DNA of 64,000 bases from Campylobacteraceae bacterium (GCA_013215945.1 JABSOM010000012.1:48653-112652); one strand, 5' to 3'; shown: positions 52,283 to 62,914, numbered from the stretch's first letter. A program made the numbers and translations. Notes: generated by a model not told the origin, from the sequence alone.

Positions 52283-52849
52283 TTATTCATCCTTATTTTG
52301 TTCAATATTCCATTTTAAAACAACTTCATCAACAATACCTACAAAACGTTCAATAAAAATTCCATCTTTAGAATACAAAAAAGATTCAGGTATTCTTTGA
52401 ACATTTCCAATACGTTTGGCAAAATCAAAGTTTGAAGAAGAAACAGTAACTGGAAATTTAATTTTATGTTTTGTAAGAAAAGCTTCTAATTCTTTGGGAT
52501 CTTTATTTCTTTCATACAAGACACCAATTATCTCAAATTTATCTCCATATTTTTCATACATTTCATTAAACAAAGGCATTTCTTTTATACAAGGAGGACA
52601 CCAAGTAGCCCAAAAATTAATTAGAACTACTTTCCCATTTAGTTGTTTTGAAATAAGAGAATTACCTAACATCTCAATATCAATTTTTTCACCTTTAGTC
52701 GTAAGTAAAGTAAATTTTTCATTTTTTATTTCACGCTTTTTTTCTTTTTTTTCATCAAAAGACACTTCAACTGCAGCTTCATTATTACTAGAATCACTAC
52801 AAGATGTTAAAAACAGTAAAGCCAGCAAAGATGCAAATAAAATTTTCAT
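52283..52849 (-). CDS. TlpA-family thioredoxin-like lipoprotein
   Basis: A 188-residue exported thiol-redox protein. The signal peptide ends in the lipobox LFLTSC (Cys17). The thioredoxin domain has the active site WCPPC (Cys84/Cys87) in NFWATWCPPCIKEMPLF and the cis-Pro region RIPESFLYSKDGIF. It is the last gene of a three-gene unit with the DsbA-like and DsbB-like genes, two bases after the former. The reduced or oxidised role cannot be told. TlpA proteins often reduce apocytochrome c or other substrates, and such proteins are plentiful in Campylobacterota. Confidence 0.92.
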   Translation of the reverse strand: MKILFASLLALLFLTSCSDSSNNEAAVEVSFDEKKEKKREIKNEKFTLLTTKGEKIDIEMLGNSLISKQLNGKVVLINFWATWCPPCIKEMPLFNEMYEKYGDKFEIIGVLYERNKDPKELEAFLTKHKIKFPVTVSSSNFDFAKRIGNVQRIPESFLYSKDGIFIERFVGIVDEVVLKWNIEQNKDE

Positions 52850-52851
52850 TA

Positions 52852-53499
52852 TTAGTTCTTATATATTTCAGATTCAACCAGATTCAATAAACCTTTATAA
52901 GAAAAATCTACTAATAATTTTCCATTTACAAAAAACTCAGGTGTTGCTCTTACTTTTAAAGTTTGCCCGTCAATTCTGTCTAAATTTAAGTGATCAATAA
53001 AAATAGGGTCTTTAAAATCTTCTTTTAATTGTGCAATATCTAAACCCTTAACGTTTTCTAAATAAGACCATATTAATTTTGGTTTTGGATTTTTATAATC
53101 TGCCCAAACTGGTTGGTAATAATAAATAACTTCAAGTACTTCATTGTATAAGTTTTGACGTTTTGCAGCGCCTAAAACTTTTATCATAAATTCTGAGTTA
53201 TTATGATTTGGAACATATCTTATAACCAATTTTATTTCATCTTTATATTCATTCAATACTTTTTTAACAGCAGGGTGAAAAGCTCTACATGAACCACATT
53301 CAGGGTCTAACCACTCAACAACAGTCACTTTTGCATCTTTATTTCCAAAAACAGGAGAATGATCTCTAATAAAAGGAGCTCCATCACTTGACATAGAAGA
53401 CAATTCTTCTACTTTACTTTGTTTATAAAACGAACTTACAGCAAAAAAACCTGCCAGTAAAAGAATTAAAGAGATAAATACAATTTTTTTATTTTTCAT
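52852..53499 (-). CDS. DsbA-family thiol-disulfide oxidoreductase (BdbD-like)
   Basis: A 215-residue exported protein with an N-terminal membrane anchor (KIVFISLILLLAGFFAVSSF). The active site is Cys68-Gly-Ser-Cys71 in VEWLDPECGSCRAFHPAVKK, followed by a helical insertion and a C-terminal ATPEFFVNGKLL with the cis-Pro. The layout resembles BdbD and the Campylobacterota DsbA-type proteins rather than E. coli DsbA, whose CPHC differs. It begins right after the DsbB gene stop (no gap) and ends two bases before the TlpA gene. It should oxidise periplasmic proteins and be re-oxidised by the DsbB neighbour. Confidence 0.9.
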   Translation of the reverse strand: MKNKKIVFISLILLLAGFFAVSSFYKQSKVEELSSMSSDGAPFIRDHSPVFGNKDAKVTVVEWLDPECGSCRAFHPAVKKVLNEYKDEIKLVIRYVPNHNNSEFMIKVLGAAKRQNLYNEVLEVIYYYQPVWADYKNPKPKLIWSYLENVKGLDIAQLKEDFKDPIFIDHLNLDRIDGQTLKVRATPEFFVNGKLLVDFSYKGLLNLVESEIYKN

Positions 53500-53922
53500 T
53501 TAAGAAACCTTTTTATTAGAAATATATAACGCTAGAAAAATACTAACATAAGCAATAAGAGATAAAAAAGGAATAGTTATAAAACCAAACCAGTTAATAT
53601 ACTCAGTTGAACAAGGAACACCTTGTACACAAGGAACAATACTTTCAGGAATTATTCCAAACATCAATAGGTTATGGTAAATACTAAAAGATAAACCAAT
53701 TAATACAAGAGGCATTGCATATTTAAACAGTTTATCATCTGGATACAATAAAGCCATAAGAAAAATAAGCACAAGGGGATACATAAAGATTCTTTGATAC
53801 CAGCACATAGAACAAGGAACAAACTCCATTACTTCAGAGAAGAACAAAGAACCAAGCGTAGCTATGGATGCAATTAGAAAACAAAAGAATACAATATTTG
53901 AAGGTAGTATTTTAGGATTCAA
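53500..53922 (-). CDS. dsbB: Disulfide bond formation protein DsbB
   Basis: A 140-residue inner-membrane quinone-linked oxidase with four membrane helices. The two Cys pairs are Cys37/Cys40 (FVPCSMCWYQRIFMYP) and Cys98/Cys104 (VPCVQGVPCS), spaced like DsbB/BdbC. It passes electrons from the DsbA-like partner to quinone. The start is TTG with AAAGGA five bases before it. It heads the unit DsbB-DsbA-TlpA. Length is at the short end of the DsbB family, close to BdbC. Confidence 0.93.
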   Translation of the reverse strand: MNPKILPSNIVFFCFLIASIATLGSLFFSEVMEFVPCSMCWYQRIFMYPLVLIFLMALLYPDDKLFKYAMPLVLIGLSFSIYHNLLMFGIIPESIVPCVQGVPCSTEYINWFGFITIPFLSLIAYVSIFLALYISNKKVS

Positions 53923-54328
53923 GATTTTCCTTTAATAGTTTTTAAATAAGAATTTTATTCAATTAAGATATAAAATTCTATCTATTTTAAGTTAACAAAC
54001 TATTAATAAAATAAACAAATGAAACCCTAAACTTCCCTCTTTATAAAGTGAATATAATTTTTTATATCTTTTTTTTTAACTTATATATACAATAGTGACA
54101 GAAAATCAACACACCCTCTCATAACAAAATGGAATACAATCGCCCTACGTAAAAGAATTTTCCAAAATAAATAAATAAATAAATGATTAGCCTTTATAAA
54201 AAAGAACTCGAAGATATAAAAAAATACTGTCAAATTAAAAGTTTGTAGCAAACTGCAAATTATGAAAAGAAAATATTAATGAATGCGGAGGAAAATACAC
54301 AAACTACTTATTTGGAATTAAAAGTTAA
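53923..54328. other. Intergenic region with short tandem repeat
   Basis: About 400 A/T-rich bases between two genes that read the same way. A run of five AAAT units occurs at 54165-54184. A 21-codon open frame begins just after it (MISLYKKELEDIKKYCQIKS), without a ribosome binding site, and I do not count it as a gene. No clear terminator or RNA gene is visible. Confidence 0.5.
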
Positions 54329-55324
54329 TTAACATATAAAACAGTCTTTTCCTGCTTTCTTTGCTTTGTACATTTTATCATCTGCATTTTTATACACTTC
54401 TTGCCAAGAAGTAAAGTCATTAAAGTTTGAAATACCAACAGAAAAGGTCACTTTGTATTCTTTATTTAAAAATTGTTTTTTTACTTCACTTTGTAAACTT
54501 TTAGTGTAAAAAATTAATTGATCCAGGTTCATATTCATAACGATTATTGCAAACTCTTCGCCTCCCGTTCTAAAAATATAATCTGCATCTGTTCGACTTA
54601 CTTGCTGAAATACTATTGCTAAAGTTTTTAAAACAAAATCTCCTTCTTCATGTCCACAAGCATCATTAATTGTTTTAAAATTATCTATATCCAAAAATAT
54701 TAATGAGGCCACTTGATCATTTCGTTTGACCTGTATAAAAACTTCTTCACCTTTTAATGTAAAGTATCTTCTATTATATAATTTCGTCAAATCATCTCTA
54801 ATACTTTGGAGATAGAGTTTCTTTTTGATTTCTTCATTTTCTGCTTCTAAAATCTCTCGTTTAGCTTCAGCCTCAATTCTTAAGACAAATATTTTTGCAA
54901 TTTCTATCATTTGTTCATGATAATCTCTTTTGTTATAAGATAATATAGCGACGTGTCCAAAACATTCACCTTGATCATTATGAATAGGCAGTCCCAAAAA
55001 ACTTTCCATTTTACTTTTTTTACTGGCCTTGAAATTTAAATAAACATCTTCTTTTATTAATACAACATTATTATTATATACCAATTGACAGGGAGTATCA
55101 TCTAAGTTAAACTCTTCTACAAAATTTTCTAAAGTTGAATATAAGACTTTGACATTTTTTGTATTCTTAATTTCCACTGCATGTGTAATAAAGACTAAAT
55201 CTGCACAAAATAATTTCTTGAGTTCTTCACAAATAATTTGAAGAAACTTTTTCCCTAAATGAGGAGATGTTATTTCCATCATTGATTTAAGAACTTCGTA
55301 TGAATCAACTTTAAGTTTTTGCAT
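54329..55324 (-). CDS. GAF-domain diguanylate cyclase
   Basis: A 331-residue cytoplasmic signalling enzyme. An N-terminal GAF domain (about 20-155, LIKEDVYLNF, FLGLPIHNDQGECFGHVAIL) is followed by a helix and a GGDEF domain with the active signature FRTGGEEF at about 253-258 and a preceding LDIDNFKTINDACGHEEGD. It should make cyclic di-GMP from two GTP. The inhibitory RxxD site is not in its usual place (TDAD instead), so product inhibition may be absent. GAGAGG six bases before the second ATG fixes the start at 55324 rather than 55330. The signal bound by GAF is unknown. Confidence 0.93.
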   Translation of the reverse strand: MQKLKVDSYEVLKSMMEITSPHLGKKFLQIICEELKKLFCADLVFITHAVEIKNTKNVKVLYSTLENFVEEFNLDDTPCQLVYNNNVVLIKEDVYLNFKASKKSKMESFLGLPIHNDQGECFGHVAILSYNKRDYHEQMIEIAKIFVLRIEAEAKREILEAENEEIKKKLYLQSIRDDLTKLYNRRYFTLKGEEVFIQVKRNDQVASLIFLDIDNFKTINDACGHEEGDFVLKTLAIVFQQVSRTDADYIFRTGGEEFAIIVMNMNLDQLIFYTKSLQSEVKKQFLNKEYKVTFSVGISNFNDFTSWQEVYKNADDKMYKAKKAGKDCFIC

Positions 55325-55330
55325 AGTCAT

Positions 55331-55828
55331 CCTCTCTTTCTTGAATTTATTACTTTAGTGGCATTTTCACTGTTATAAATTATAACATAAGACTAAATCA
55401 AACAAATAATTTTATATTTTAAACAACTATTTCCTTAGCAAACATTTTTTACAAGCTAAGAAAGGAAGATATAATTATTATATGAATGAGACTTCTGTAC
55501 TTTTAAAAAATACACGTACATATTTTTTAACAAGATTTTTTTTGTCCTGATGAGTGTAGTTATATCCCTTAATTTCCTGAATAATTCTAGTACTAACAAA
55601 AATTATCGAAGAGCAATTAAAATTATTGTTTAATTTATTTTTATAACAAAGAAGTAGCACTTACTTACGCTAATATATAGTTAAAATGGTATTTATATGA
55701 TTTTATCTTAAGTTATAAATTATTAAGATGTGGACCAGATAGTTAAGTAATTTTAAGATATTACTTTTGTAAAGATTCAAATACTATAGAGTGTATTTTT
55801 AGGATTTACTGAATAACTGGAGATTAAA
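55331..55828. other. Intergenic region between divergent signalling genes
   Basis: About 500 A/T-rich bases between the divergent cyclase and kinase genes. A 60-codon minus-strand frame (55478-55660) is not supported by a ribosome binding site or by composition. I see no strong hairpin. GGAGA before the kinase start at 55829 is the only clear signal; promoters for both genes should lie here. Confidence 0.5.
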
Positions 55829-57055
55829 ATGATTGATAAAGACACTATATATTCTGTATTTGATATAGAATCACAAACATTACAAAAATGGCAAAAAACA
55901 ATTAATTTGTTATCCTCTTTGTTAAACTTACCTTCTGCATTAATAATGAGGCTTAATAAAAATAAAATAGAAGTTTTCATCAGTAGTGAGGATGAAAATA
56001 GTCCTTATAAAAAAGGAGATAATGATTTTTTCTATAATTCTGGATTATATTGCGAGCATGTTATTAAAACACAAAGTATACTTAATGTAAAAAATGCGCT
56101 AACTGACCTGAGATGGAAGAATAATCCCGATATTAAATTAAATATGATTAGTTACCTGGGCCTTCCCATTAATTTAGCTCAAGGTGAACCTTTTGGAACT
56201 ATATGTGTTTTAGATAATATAGAGAGAACGTATAATGAAGAGCAAATAGCTTTGTTAAATGCATTTAAAAACATTATTGAAGAAGACTTAAAAAACATCT
56301 CTTTATATAAAAAAATATTTAAGTCTGAAAAAATTGCTTCACTTGAAAATTTACTTGCAGGAGTCTCTCATGAAATAAATACTCCAATAGGAATTGCTCT
56401 AACAAGTATTACACATTTAAAAGAATTAACAACAAATTTAAAAAGTAAACTTAATCATGAACATATGTCGGAAGAGGATTTACAAAACTATTTGGATTCA
56501 TCCCTTGAGCTTAGTGATTTATTATATTGCAATTTAAATAAATCAGTTAAAATAATAAACAGTTTTAAAGAAATAAGCCGGGATCAACTGAACGAAGAAA
56601 GAAAAGAATTTAATATTAATGAATACTTAGAAAAAGTATTAATTAGTTCGAATTCTATTATGAAAAATACAAACATTAATATTACGATAACTTCAAGTGA
56701 GAATATTACAATAAAGTCATACCCTGGGGTATTTTCACAAGTCATTACAAGTCTAATTAGTAATTCCATTATGCATGCTTATGATGACAAACAAAAAGGA
56801 GAAATTATTATAAATTATAAAAAAGTCAATAATAACATAATACTTAATTACAAAGATGATGGAAAAGGAATTAAGAATGACAACATTGATAAAATCTTTG
56901 ATCCTTTTTTTACAACTAACTGTAAAAGCGTAAATAAAGGATTAGGATTAAATTTAATTTATAACTTAATAAATAAACAACTTAATGGAACAATAAAATG
57001 TACTCCCAATCTTAAAAATGGCGCCGAGTTTATTATTGAATTCCCTTGCGAATAG
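55829..57055 (+). CDS. GAF-domain sensor histidine kinase, soluble
   Basis: A 408-residue kinase without membrane segments. A GAF domain (about 20-155) contains LLNLPSALIMRLNK and YLGLPINLAQGEPFGTICVL. The phospho-acceptor is His181 in LLAGVSHEINTPIGIALTSI. The ATPase part carries LISNSIMHAYDD, NYKDDGKGIKNDNIDKIFDP and NKGLGLNLIYNLIN. The GAF part resembles that of the divergent cyclase (both have FLGLPI- or YLGLPI-type cores followed by EPFG/ECFG), suggesting related inputs. It ends in a normal C terminus. No response regulator gene is next to it. Confidence 0.9.
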   Translation: MIDKDTIYSVFDIESQTLQKWQKTINLLSSLLNLPSALIMRLNKNKIEVFISSEDENSPYKKGDNDFFYNSGLYCEHVIKTQSILNVKNALTDLRWKNNPDIKLNMISYLGLPINLAQGEPFGTICVLDNIERTYNEEQIALLNAFKNIIEEDLKNISLYKKIFKSEKIASLENLLAGVSHEINTPIGIALTSITHLKELTTNLKSKLNHEHMSEEDLQNYLDSSLELSDLLYCNLNKSVKIINSFKEISRDQLNEERKEFNINEYLEKVLISSNSIMKNTNINITITSSENITIKSYPGVFSQVITSLISNSIMHAYDDKQKGEIIINYKKVNNNIILNYKDDGKGIKNDNIDKIFDPFFTTNCKSVNKGLGLNLIYNLINKQLNGTIKCTPNLKNGAEFIIEFPCE

Positions 57056-57208
57056 AATGGTTTTATATAAAATTTAAAATCTTTTAACATATAAATATTT
57101 TGTATCTATTTCATGATAATTTACTAGATAATTTTATATTTTAGAATAGGAGTTATTTTATACTACCCCAGATTGAACATATACTATTAATTTTTCATAA
57201 ATTTAATT

Positions 57209-58345
57209 TTATGAATACGCTTTTTCAGACATTAATTTACGCCAACCAGAAACATTTACTGGACCCTTTTTACGGATAATAAAATTACGTAATAATCGTC
57301 CTAAATAATAGTTTCCCATTGATGCTAATTTTATAATTTGATTTGATTCTTTAAGAACCCATTCAATACGAGGTTTTCTTATTTTTTCAAACTTACTTAA
57401 AGTATCACAAATAGAGTTCTCTTTTAATAAACTTATTAGACAATTTACATCTTCCAATCCCAAAGCAACTCCTTGCTGTAACGTAGGAGGGCATCCATGC
57501 AAAGCATCTCCAAGAAGAAGAACTCGTTTATTGACTGCTTCAATAGTACTTACAGATTTCAATTCTCCCGTAATTATTTCAGATGAGTCAGAAAGTTGAT
57601 TCAAGACCTTACTTACTGGTTCACAATAATCTTTAAATATCTCAGATAAGGCATTCAGAGGATTTTTTTTATGCCAATACCCATTTTTATCAGTAGTTTG
57701 ACCATAACAATATACTGTATTATCTCCCATTGGATAAATCATAAACGCATTATCTGTTCCTAAATAATAAATAGGATGTTTATCAGTCGTATTCATTCTT
57801 GCTGTAAATCTCCAATTAGTAATATCAGGTTTTAAAATAGTTGTATTTGTAAATTCTAAACTTCGTATTTGAGAGTTAATTCCATCGGCACCTATAAGTA
57901 AATCAAAATATTCGGTGTCCCCATTAGAAAATAAAACTGACACACCTTTATTTGAATTTTTCATTGTTAAAATTGTGGTATTAAATTTCACCTGACTATT
58001 CGATTCTTCTCTAATAATTTCAAGCAATTTATTTCTGCTTAAAGAAACGAAGGGAGCTTGGTTTAAAGGTTTTTCAATAAGAGACGTTTTACTTAAGGTT
58101 TTTCCATCTTTTAAAGCATACTCGATATCGAAAACTTGATGGGCAGCCTCCATGATTTTTTTAGAAAAGCCTAACTTTTTAAGTTCAATCATTGCATTTC
58201 CAGGAAGACAAATTCCTGCACCTTCAATACTGTATTGTTCTACTTTTTCAATTATAGTAGTAAGATGACCTTGCTTAGAAAGCGCATGGTCTAAAGATGT
58301 ACCTATAATTCCTGCACCTACAATTAAAATTTTGTATTGATTCAT
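57209..58345 (-). CDS. FAD-dependent monooxygenase (aromatic hydroxylase type)
   Basis: A 378-residue flavoprotein. The FAD-binding motif is YKILIVGAGIIGTSLDHALS; the DG motif is LLIGADGINSQIRSL, and the GD motif is LLLGDALHGCPPTLQQGVAL. These three mark the class A flavin monooxygenases (p-hydroxybenzoate hydroxylase and UbiH relatives). Substrates of this group are aromatic rings, quinone precursors, or tetracycline-type compounds. No pathway genes lie nearby, so no substrate can be inferred. The ATG has GAAGG upstream. Confidence 0.87.
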   Translation of the reverse strand: MNQYKILIVGAGIIGTSLDHALSKQGHLTTIIEKVEQYSIEGAGICLPGNAMIELKKLGFSKKIMEAAHQVFDIEYALKDGKTLSKTSLIEKPLNQAPFVSLSRNKLLEIIREESNSQVKFNTTILTMKNSNKGVSVLFSNGDTEYFDLLIGADGINSQIRSLEFTNTTILKPDITNWRFTARMNTTDKHPIYYLGTDNAFMIYPMGDNTVYCYGQTTDKNGYWHKKNPLNALSEIFKDYCEPVSKVLNQLSDSSEIITGELKSVSTIEAVNKRVLLLGDALHGCPPTLQQGVALGLEDVNCLISLLKENSICDTLSKFEKIRKPRIEWVLKESNQIIKLASMGNYYLGRLLRNFIIRKKGPVNVSGWRKLMSEKAYS

Positions 58346-58467
58346 ACATTGACCTTCATGTTTTATTATTGCTGAAAATTATAACTAAAAATATTATAAA
58401 AGACATCAAAAATGAAATCGATAATAAAAGATACAGAACAGGTACTTAACAAAGAAGGCATAGCGTT

Positions 58468-58563
58468 ATGAATAAAACAATAGATTTTCAAGTATTAGAA
58501 CTAATACCAGAACTTCATTTAGTAAAAAGAACTAAAGAAGAAGGTTTTAGCATATATTTATAA
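58468..58563 (+). other. Small open frame of 31 codons, possibly a gene remnant
   Basis: The frame encodes MNKTIDFQVLELIPELHLVK followed by RTKEEGFSIYL, with AAGAAGG before the ATG. Reading one base out of frame after the stop gives KEWN, a sequence common in GNAT-type proteins after a similar start, so the frame may be the first part of a decayed gene. No conserved domain is left. It could also be a true small peptide. Weak support. Confidence 0.25.
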
Positions 58564-58623
58564 AGAGTGGAATATAGCGGTTTAATGAGAATCTATATGA
58601 TTTGTTATACTAAAAAGGAAAGT

Positions 58624-61134
58624 TTAAAAACTTTCCCATTCATCTGCATCCGATTTTTCTTCTTTAATAATTCTTGGTTCTGCTTTTTTTACTCTGTAAG
58701 GTTTAGGAGATTTTTTAACAGGTAAACTTTCTTCTATGACTTTTTTAGGAGCAAGAGTTTCGGTATGTACTTCAACACTGCCTTTTCCAATAAAATCAGC
58801 TTCATTTGCTTGATCAACAATACCTTTAGCCATTAAACTTGTAGATTCTGCAATTAGAGCTGTTTCACTAGCAACTGCTGCATTTTCTTGTGTACCTTGA
58901 TCAAGTCTAGTAATAGCATCGTTTATTTGTTCAATACCTGTTTGTTGTTCTTTAGAAGATAAAGCAATATCATTAATCGTTTCTGTTGTTTTTTTGATAT
59001 TTGTATTTAAAATATTGTAACCCTCTATCATTTTATCAGCACTTTGTTTTCCAAGATTGGTTTTAACAGTTGCTGCTTCTACTAAATCTTTTATTTCTTT
59101 TGCTGCTTCTGCTGATCTGCTTGCAAGATTTCTTACTTCTTGAGCAACCACTGCAAATCCTTTTCCAGCTTCTCCTGCTGTTGCTGCTTCAACAGCTGCA
59201 TTTAAAGACAAGATATTTGTTTGAAATGCAATTTGATCAATAACAGTAATCGCATCTGCAATAGCTTGCGTTTGAGAATTAATTTCATCCATAGAATCAA
59301 CCGTAGAACTTGCAAGTTTTTGCCCAGAATCAATAGACTCTTTTAATTCATTTGAATATTCTGCCATTTTTGATATGTTATCTGTAGTATGAATAATAGT
59401 ACTTGTAATTTCTTCTAGTGCTGCTGCTGTTTCTTCTAAAGAAGCTGCTTGGGCATTAGAACTTGTACTTAAAGAAGTAACATTAGCAGATAATCTGCTT
59501 GCATTTTCTTCCAGCGTTGAACCATTTTTTAAACTGTCTAATAATAATTTGTTGATAATAATAGACAAATCATTTAAACCTTTAGATACTTTTCCACTTG
59601 GATTATCAATGGTGGAAGTAAAGTCTAATTTTGTATATTTTTCCAATAAACTTGTTATTTTGTTAATATCTCCATCAACATTTTCTTCAACATTTTCAAG
59701 CATTTCATTAAAAATTACTTTTAACTCTTGTAAAGCTTCATTTTGTGTTGATTTTTCAACTTTATACGTTAAATGACCTTCTTTAACTTTTTGAACTACT
59801 CGTTTAACATCATTGATTAATGCTGCGTCTTGTTCCATCAAAGATTTTGTTTTTACAACATTTTCATTAATTATCTTAGCCATAGTTCCTATCTCATCAT
59901 TTGAACTGTCATCTAAATGAGAAACTTCTTTATTTTCTTTGTTAATGTATTTAAAAAAGTTTAATAAACCCTCTTGGAATCTTTGAAGAGGTTGAAAAAT
60001 TACTTTGTTAGAAATCATTGCCATAATAAAAGCAAGTAATATCATAATAAAAAAGATAATGATAATATTGGTAATTATTGTATCTTTTATGGCCATAAAA
60101 GTTTTTTCTTTCATTAATGTAACTCTGTCTTCAATATCATCAATATAAGCACCCGTTCCAACTATCCAATCCCATTTTTCAAATTTCTGAACGTACGATA
60201 ATTTTTTAGTTGCTTCTTCTTCTTTTGGTTTTTGCCAAGAATAAGCTACTACTCCACCTTCTACTTTAGCATTGGCTGCTATTACAATTTCTTGAAATAA
60301 ATATATTCCATTAGGATCTTTTAAGTCTTTTAAGTTTTTACCATTTAAAGAAGGTTTAACAGCATGCATAATCATTACATGATTAGAATCATTTATCCAA
60401 AAATAACCTGTTTTTCCATATTTCATATTCGATATTGCTACTAAGGCTTCTTTTTGAAGACGCTCTGTTACATTATCAACATATTCACCTGTACCAATTA
60501 CCCAATTATAAGGTTTAAACAGTTTTACAAAGGATACTTTTTCTTGGGGTTCATCAAAACCAGGTTTAGACCATAAATAATCTACAAAACCTTCACCTTT
60601 ATTTTTTCCAATTTGAGCAAATTCCCAAAAAATTCTTTTTCCACCCTTATCTTTAAAAGCAGAAAGATCTTTACCATTTAAAGAAGGTTTAATTGGATGC
60701 ATAACCATTTTTGCATCCAAATCATTAATCCAAAAATATCCAGATTTTCCATATCTTGTTGCTTCAACTGCACTTTTAATAATCTCTTTTAATTCTTCAT
60801 CATCCATGGTTCCGTGATATTTTTTGTATTCACCTTCCATAATTGACAACAGAAATTTTGTTTGGTCTTTTAAATACAGTTCTACTTCTTCTTTTACTTT
60901 TTCTTTAGAAGTACGTTTTTCATAAGATTCAATTGTTTTCATTACTAAAGACACATAATTTTGTAATTCTTCTTTTTTTGTTTTGTAGGCTTCTTCTTCA
61001 AATTGTTTAATTACAATTTCAGATGTATTTTGCAAAGAAATAACAGATTGAATAATTGTAATAGTTGAAACAACAACAATGGAAGAAATTACAATAATAA
61101 GTAATTTTGCTTTAATTGAGACAGATTTGAACAT
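58624..61134 (-). CDS. Methyl-accepting chemotaxis protein with two Cache domains
   Basis: An 836-residue chemoreceptor. Membrane helices lie at about 10-30 and 350-372. The periplasmic part contains two homologous single-Cache modules ([20 protein letters not shown] and [20 protein letters not shown], each followed by SLNGK), then a HAMP region and a long coiled-coil signalling domain. The tip region is [20 protein letters not shown], followed by [17 protein letters not shown]. The C terminus ends DEWESF, like the NWETF-type tether that binds the CheR methyltransferase. The start has AAAGGA. Cache_2-type modules in this family often bind carboxylates or amino acids. Confidence 0.95.
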   Translation of the reverse strand: MFKSVSIKAKLLIIVISSIVVVSTITIIQSVISLQNTSEIVIKQFEEEAYKTKKEELQNYVSLVMKTIESYEKRTSKEKVKEEVELYLKDQTKFLLSIMEGEYKKYHGTMDDEELKEIIKSAVEATRYGKSGYFWINDLDAKMVMHPIKPSLNGKDLSAFKDKGGKRIFWEFAQIGKNKGEGFVDYLWSKPGFDEPQEKVSFVKLFKPYNWVIGTGEYVDNVTERLQKEALVAISNMKYGKTGYFWINDSNHVMIMHAVKPSLNGKNLKDLKDPNGIYLFQEIVIAANAKVEGGVVAYSWQKPKEEEATKKLSYVQKFEKWDWIVGTGAYIDDIEDRVTLMKEKTFMAIKDTIITNIIIIFFIMILLAFIMAMISNKVIFQPLQRFQEGLLNFFKYINKENKEVSHLDDSSNDEIGTMAKIINENVVKTKSLMEQDAALINDVKRVVQKVKEGHLTYKVEKSTQNEALQELKVIFNEMLENVEENVDGDINKITSLLEKYTKLDFTSTIDNPSGKVSKGLNDLSIIINKLLLDSLKNGSTLEENASRLSANVTSLSTSSNAQAASLEETAAALEEITSTIIHTTDNISKMAEYSNELKESIDSGQKLASSTVDSMDEINSQTQAIADAITVIDQIAFQTNILSLNAAVEAATAGEAGKGFAVVAQEVRNLASRSAEAAKEIKDLVEAATVKTNLGKQSADKMIEGYNILNTNIKKTTETINDIALSSKEQQTGIEQINDAITRLDQGTQENAAVASETALIAESTSLMAKGIVDQANEADFIGKGSVEVHTETLAPKKVIEESLPVKKSPKPYRVKKAEPRIIKEEKSDADEWESF

Positions 61135-61424
61135 TTTTGATCCTTTAGTAAGCCACTGTTGATTCTGGTTTACTATTTGTTTACAATTAAAACATTATTT
61201 TTGTTAATTTAAAATTAAAAATTATTTTTAGTAAAAATTATCAATACTTATTTTAATAATGACATTTAAAGTAAGTATTAACAATCAAGAAGATGCAGAT
61301 TATAGTACTTGAGAATGACTTTTAACATTTATTTAAGTTATTAATCACATTTAAAGAACAACAATCCTACCACTTATAAAACAATAAACTTAAATAAATA
61401 ATATTTAATTACATCAAATAATAA

Positions 61425-62393
61425 TTAAATTAAAGAAGTATTTTGAGTTTTAATTATTTTAGTAGCAGTTAAAAATATATAGTTCTTGCCTGTTAGTGTT
61501 ACTCTAAATTTTTTTTGCTGTAAGTACTTTTTACAAAAATAGATATCTTTATGTAAAACCGACATCTCACTGTAAGAATAGTTTTTTGCTTTTGCACCAA
61601 AAATCATTTCTCCACCCATCCACCTGCAATTAGGGAAACCAAGTATTATGGCCCCATCTTTATTTAAATATTCTTGAACCAAAGACATAAAAAGTAATTT
61701 AAAGTTTAAACTTGAACTTTGTAAAGTGCCAATACTAATAAGTAAGTCTGTTCTTTCTAAGTTTAAGCTTTTTAAATCATTTATATCATGAGTATGAAAA
61801 ACAGCATTAGAAGGGAATCTATCTTTTGCAATCTTTATTGCACTTGGACAAAAATCAACTCCCACTAATTTTAATTTATCAAAATCTTCTTTGTTTAATA
61901 ATTTAGAAATAACTTCAAATTCATCTGCTCTGTTTACCCCAAGATTTAAAATATTTTTTCGTGTATGTACTTTTACATTTTTTAGGGCTTCCACATAAGT
62001 ATTAATATAAGAAGGTTCTTCATTTTTATTAATTAAAGAAAAAGAAGAAGACTCTCCATATTTCTCTAGTTTAAGATTTTTGTCATTGTGAAAAGACTGT
62101 TCAAGATCTAATTTGTGAAAAGACAAAAGAATTGTAGATGTACTTATGATTTTAGGTGTAAGAAGTTTACAAAACAGTACTTCCGCTAGATCATTCCATG
62201 CTTTATAAGATCTATACACATAAGTAATACCTTCTTTAATAATTATTTGTCCTGCATGAGCATCAAGCGCTGCGTCTGGATTTAATACTTCAATAGAACT
62301 CGTATTGTTAGCTTTTAAATAAATAAGTATATCTTGCATACTTTCATTGGTAAATTTTTTCATTTCATACTTTGTTTTTGAAATTATAGCCAT
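61425..62393 (-). CDS. SAM-dependent methyltransferase-like protein
   Basis: A 322-residue cytoplasmic protein. The second half is a class I methyltransferase fold: ILNLGVNRADEFEVISKLL (a GxG-poor motif I), KLVGVDFCPSAIKIAKDRFP (motif II with its acidic residue), HTHDINDLKSL and LISIGTLQSSSLNFK. The N-terminal 150 residues (KANNTSSIEVLNPDAALDAH) are not recognised. The typical GxGxG is replaced by GVNRA, so activity is uncertain, though the rest fits well. No ribosome binding site is clear at 62393; an inner Met at about residue 11 is an alternative start. Substrate unknown. Confidence 0.7.
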   Translation of the reverse strand: MAIISKTKYEMKKFTNESMQDILIYLKANNTSSIEVLNPDAALDAHAGQIIIKEGITYVYRSYKAWNDLAEVLFCKLLTPKIISTSTILLSFHKLDLEQSFHNDKNLKLEKYGESSSFSLINKNEEPSYINTYVEALKNVKVHTRKNILNLGVNRADEFEVISKLLNKEDFDKLKLVGVDFCPSAIKIAKDRFPSNAVFHTHDINDLKSLNLERTDLLISIGTLQSSSLNFKLLFMSLVQEYLNKDGAIILGFPNCRWMGGEMIFGAKAKNYSYSEMSVLHKDIYFCKKYLQQKKFRVTLTGKNYIFLTATKIIKTQNTSLI

Positions 62394-62444
62394 TCAACAT
62401 GAAAAGTAGTATAAGATAAGACCATTACAATATTAGGACATAAA

Positions 62445-62822
62445 ATGAAATATACAAGCCAATCAGAGAAAAGTGTAGAAGAAGTATCGTTAAGCATCCA
62501 AGAAACAGTAAAACAGTTTAAATTTGGGGTATTGCACATACATAATATAAAAGAAACGCTGATAAGTAAAGGAAAAGATTTTAAAAAAGAATGTTTGGTA
62601 TTGGATATTTGTAATCCAGACTATGCAAAAGAAATTTTAGATCAAGATATGGAACTATCCATGATACTTCCTTGTAAAATATCCATTTACAAAGATGAAA
62701 ATACGACAAAAATATCTATGTTAAAAATATCTGAATTAATTCCTTTATTAAATAAAGACTTAAAAGAAAAAGCACTTGAAATAGAAAAAATACTTTTAGA
62801 AATCATATCTTTGTCAAAATAA
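62445..62822 (+). CDS. DUF302-family protein
   Basis: A 125-residue protein with the DUF302 fold: KSVEEVSLSIQETVKQFKFG at the start, VLHIHNIKETLISKGKDFKK with ECLVLDICNPDYAKEIL, and MILPCKISIYKDENTTKISM. The central Cys/Asp segment and the ILPCKISIY motif are typical. It has no signal peptide. Family members occur with copper, iron-sulfur and quinone genes but have no proven role. It starts 51 bases from the divergent methyltransferase-like gene. AGGA precedes the ATG. Confidence 0.83.
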   Translation: MKYTSQSEKSVEEVSLSIQETVKQFKFGVLHIHNIKETLISKGKDFKKECLVLDICNPDYAKEILDQDMELSMILPCKISIYKDENTTKISMLKISELIPLLNKDLKEKALEIEKILLEIISLSK

Positions 62823-62914
62823 AGAATAATAAAACATAGAAATAAAATTTAATTATTTTGTGAGATATCAACATTACTTTAGTATAATAAAAAAATTACA
62901 AAGGAGTTATTTAC

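Noticed and set aside
54165..54184. AAAT tandem repeat as a phase-variation tract
   Set aside because: It lies in non-coding DNA about 145 bases beyond the 3' end of one gene and not near a start codon, so there is no gene it would obviously switch.
55478..55660. Minus-strand frame of 60 codons between the cyclase and kinase genes
   Set aside because: No Shine-Dalgarno sequence, no domain, and composition like the surrounding non-coding DNA.
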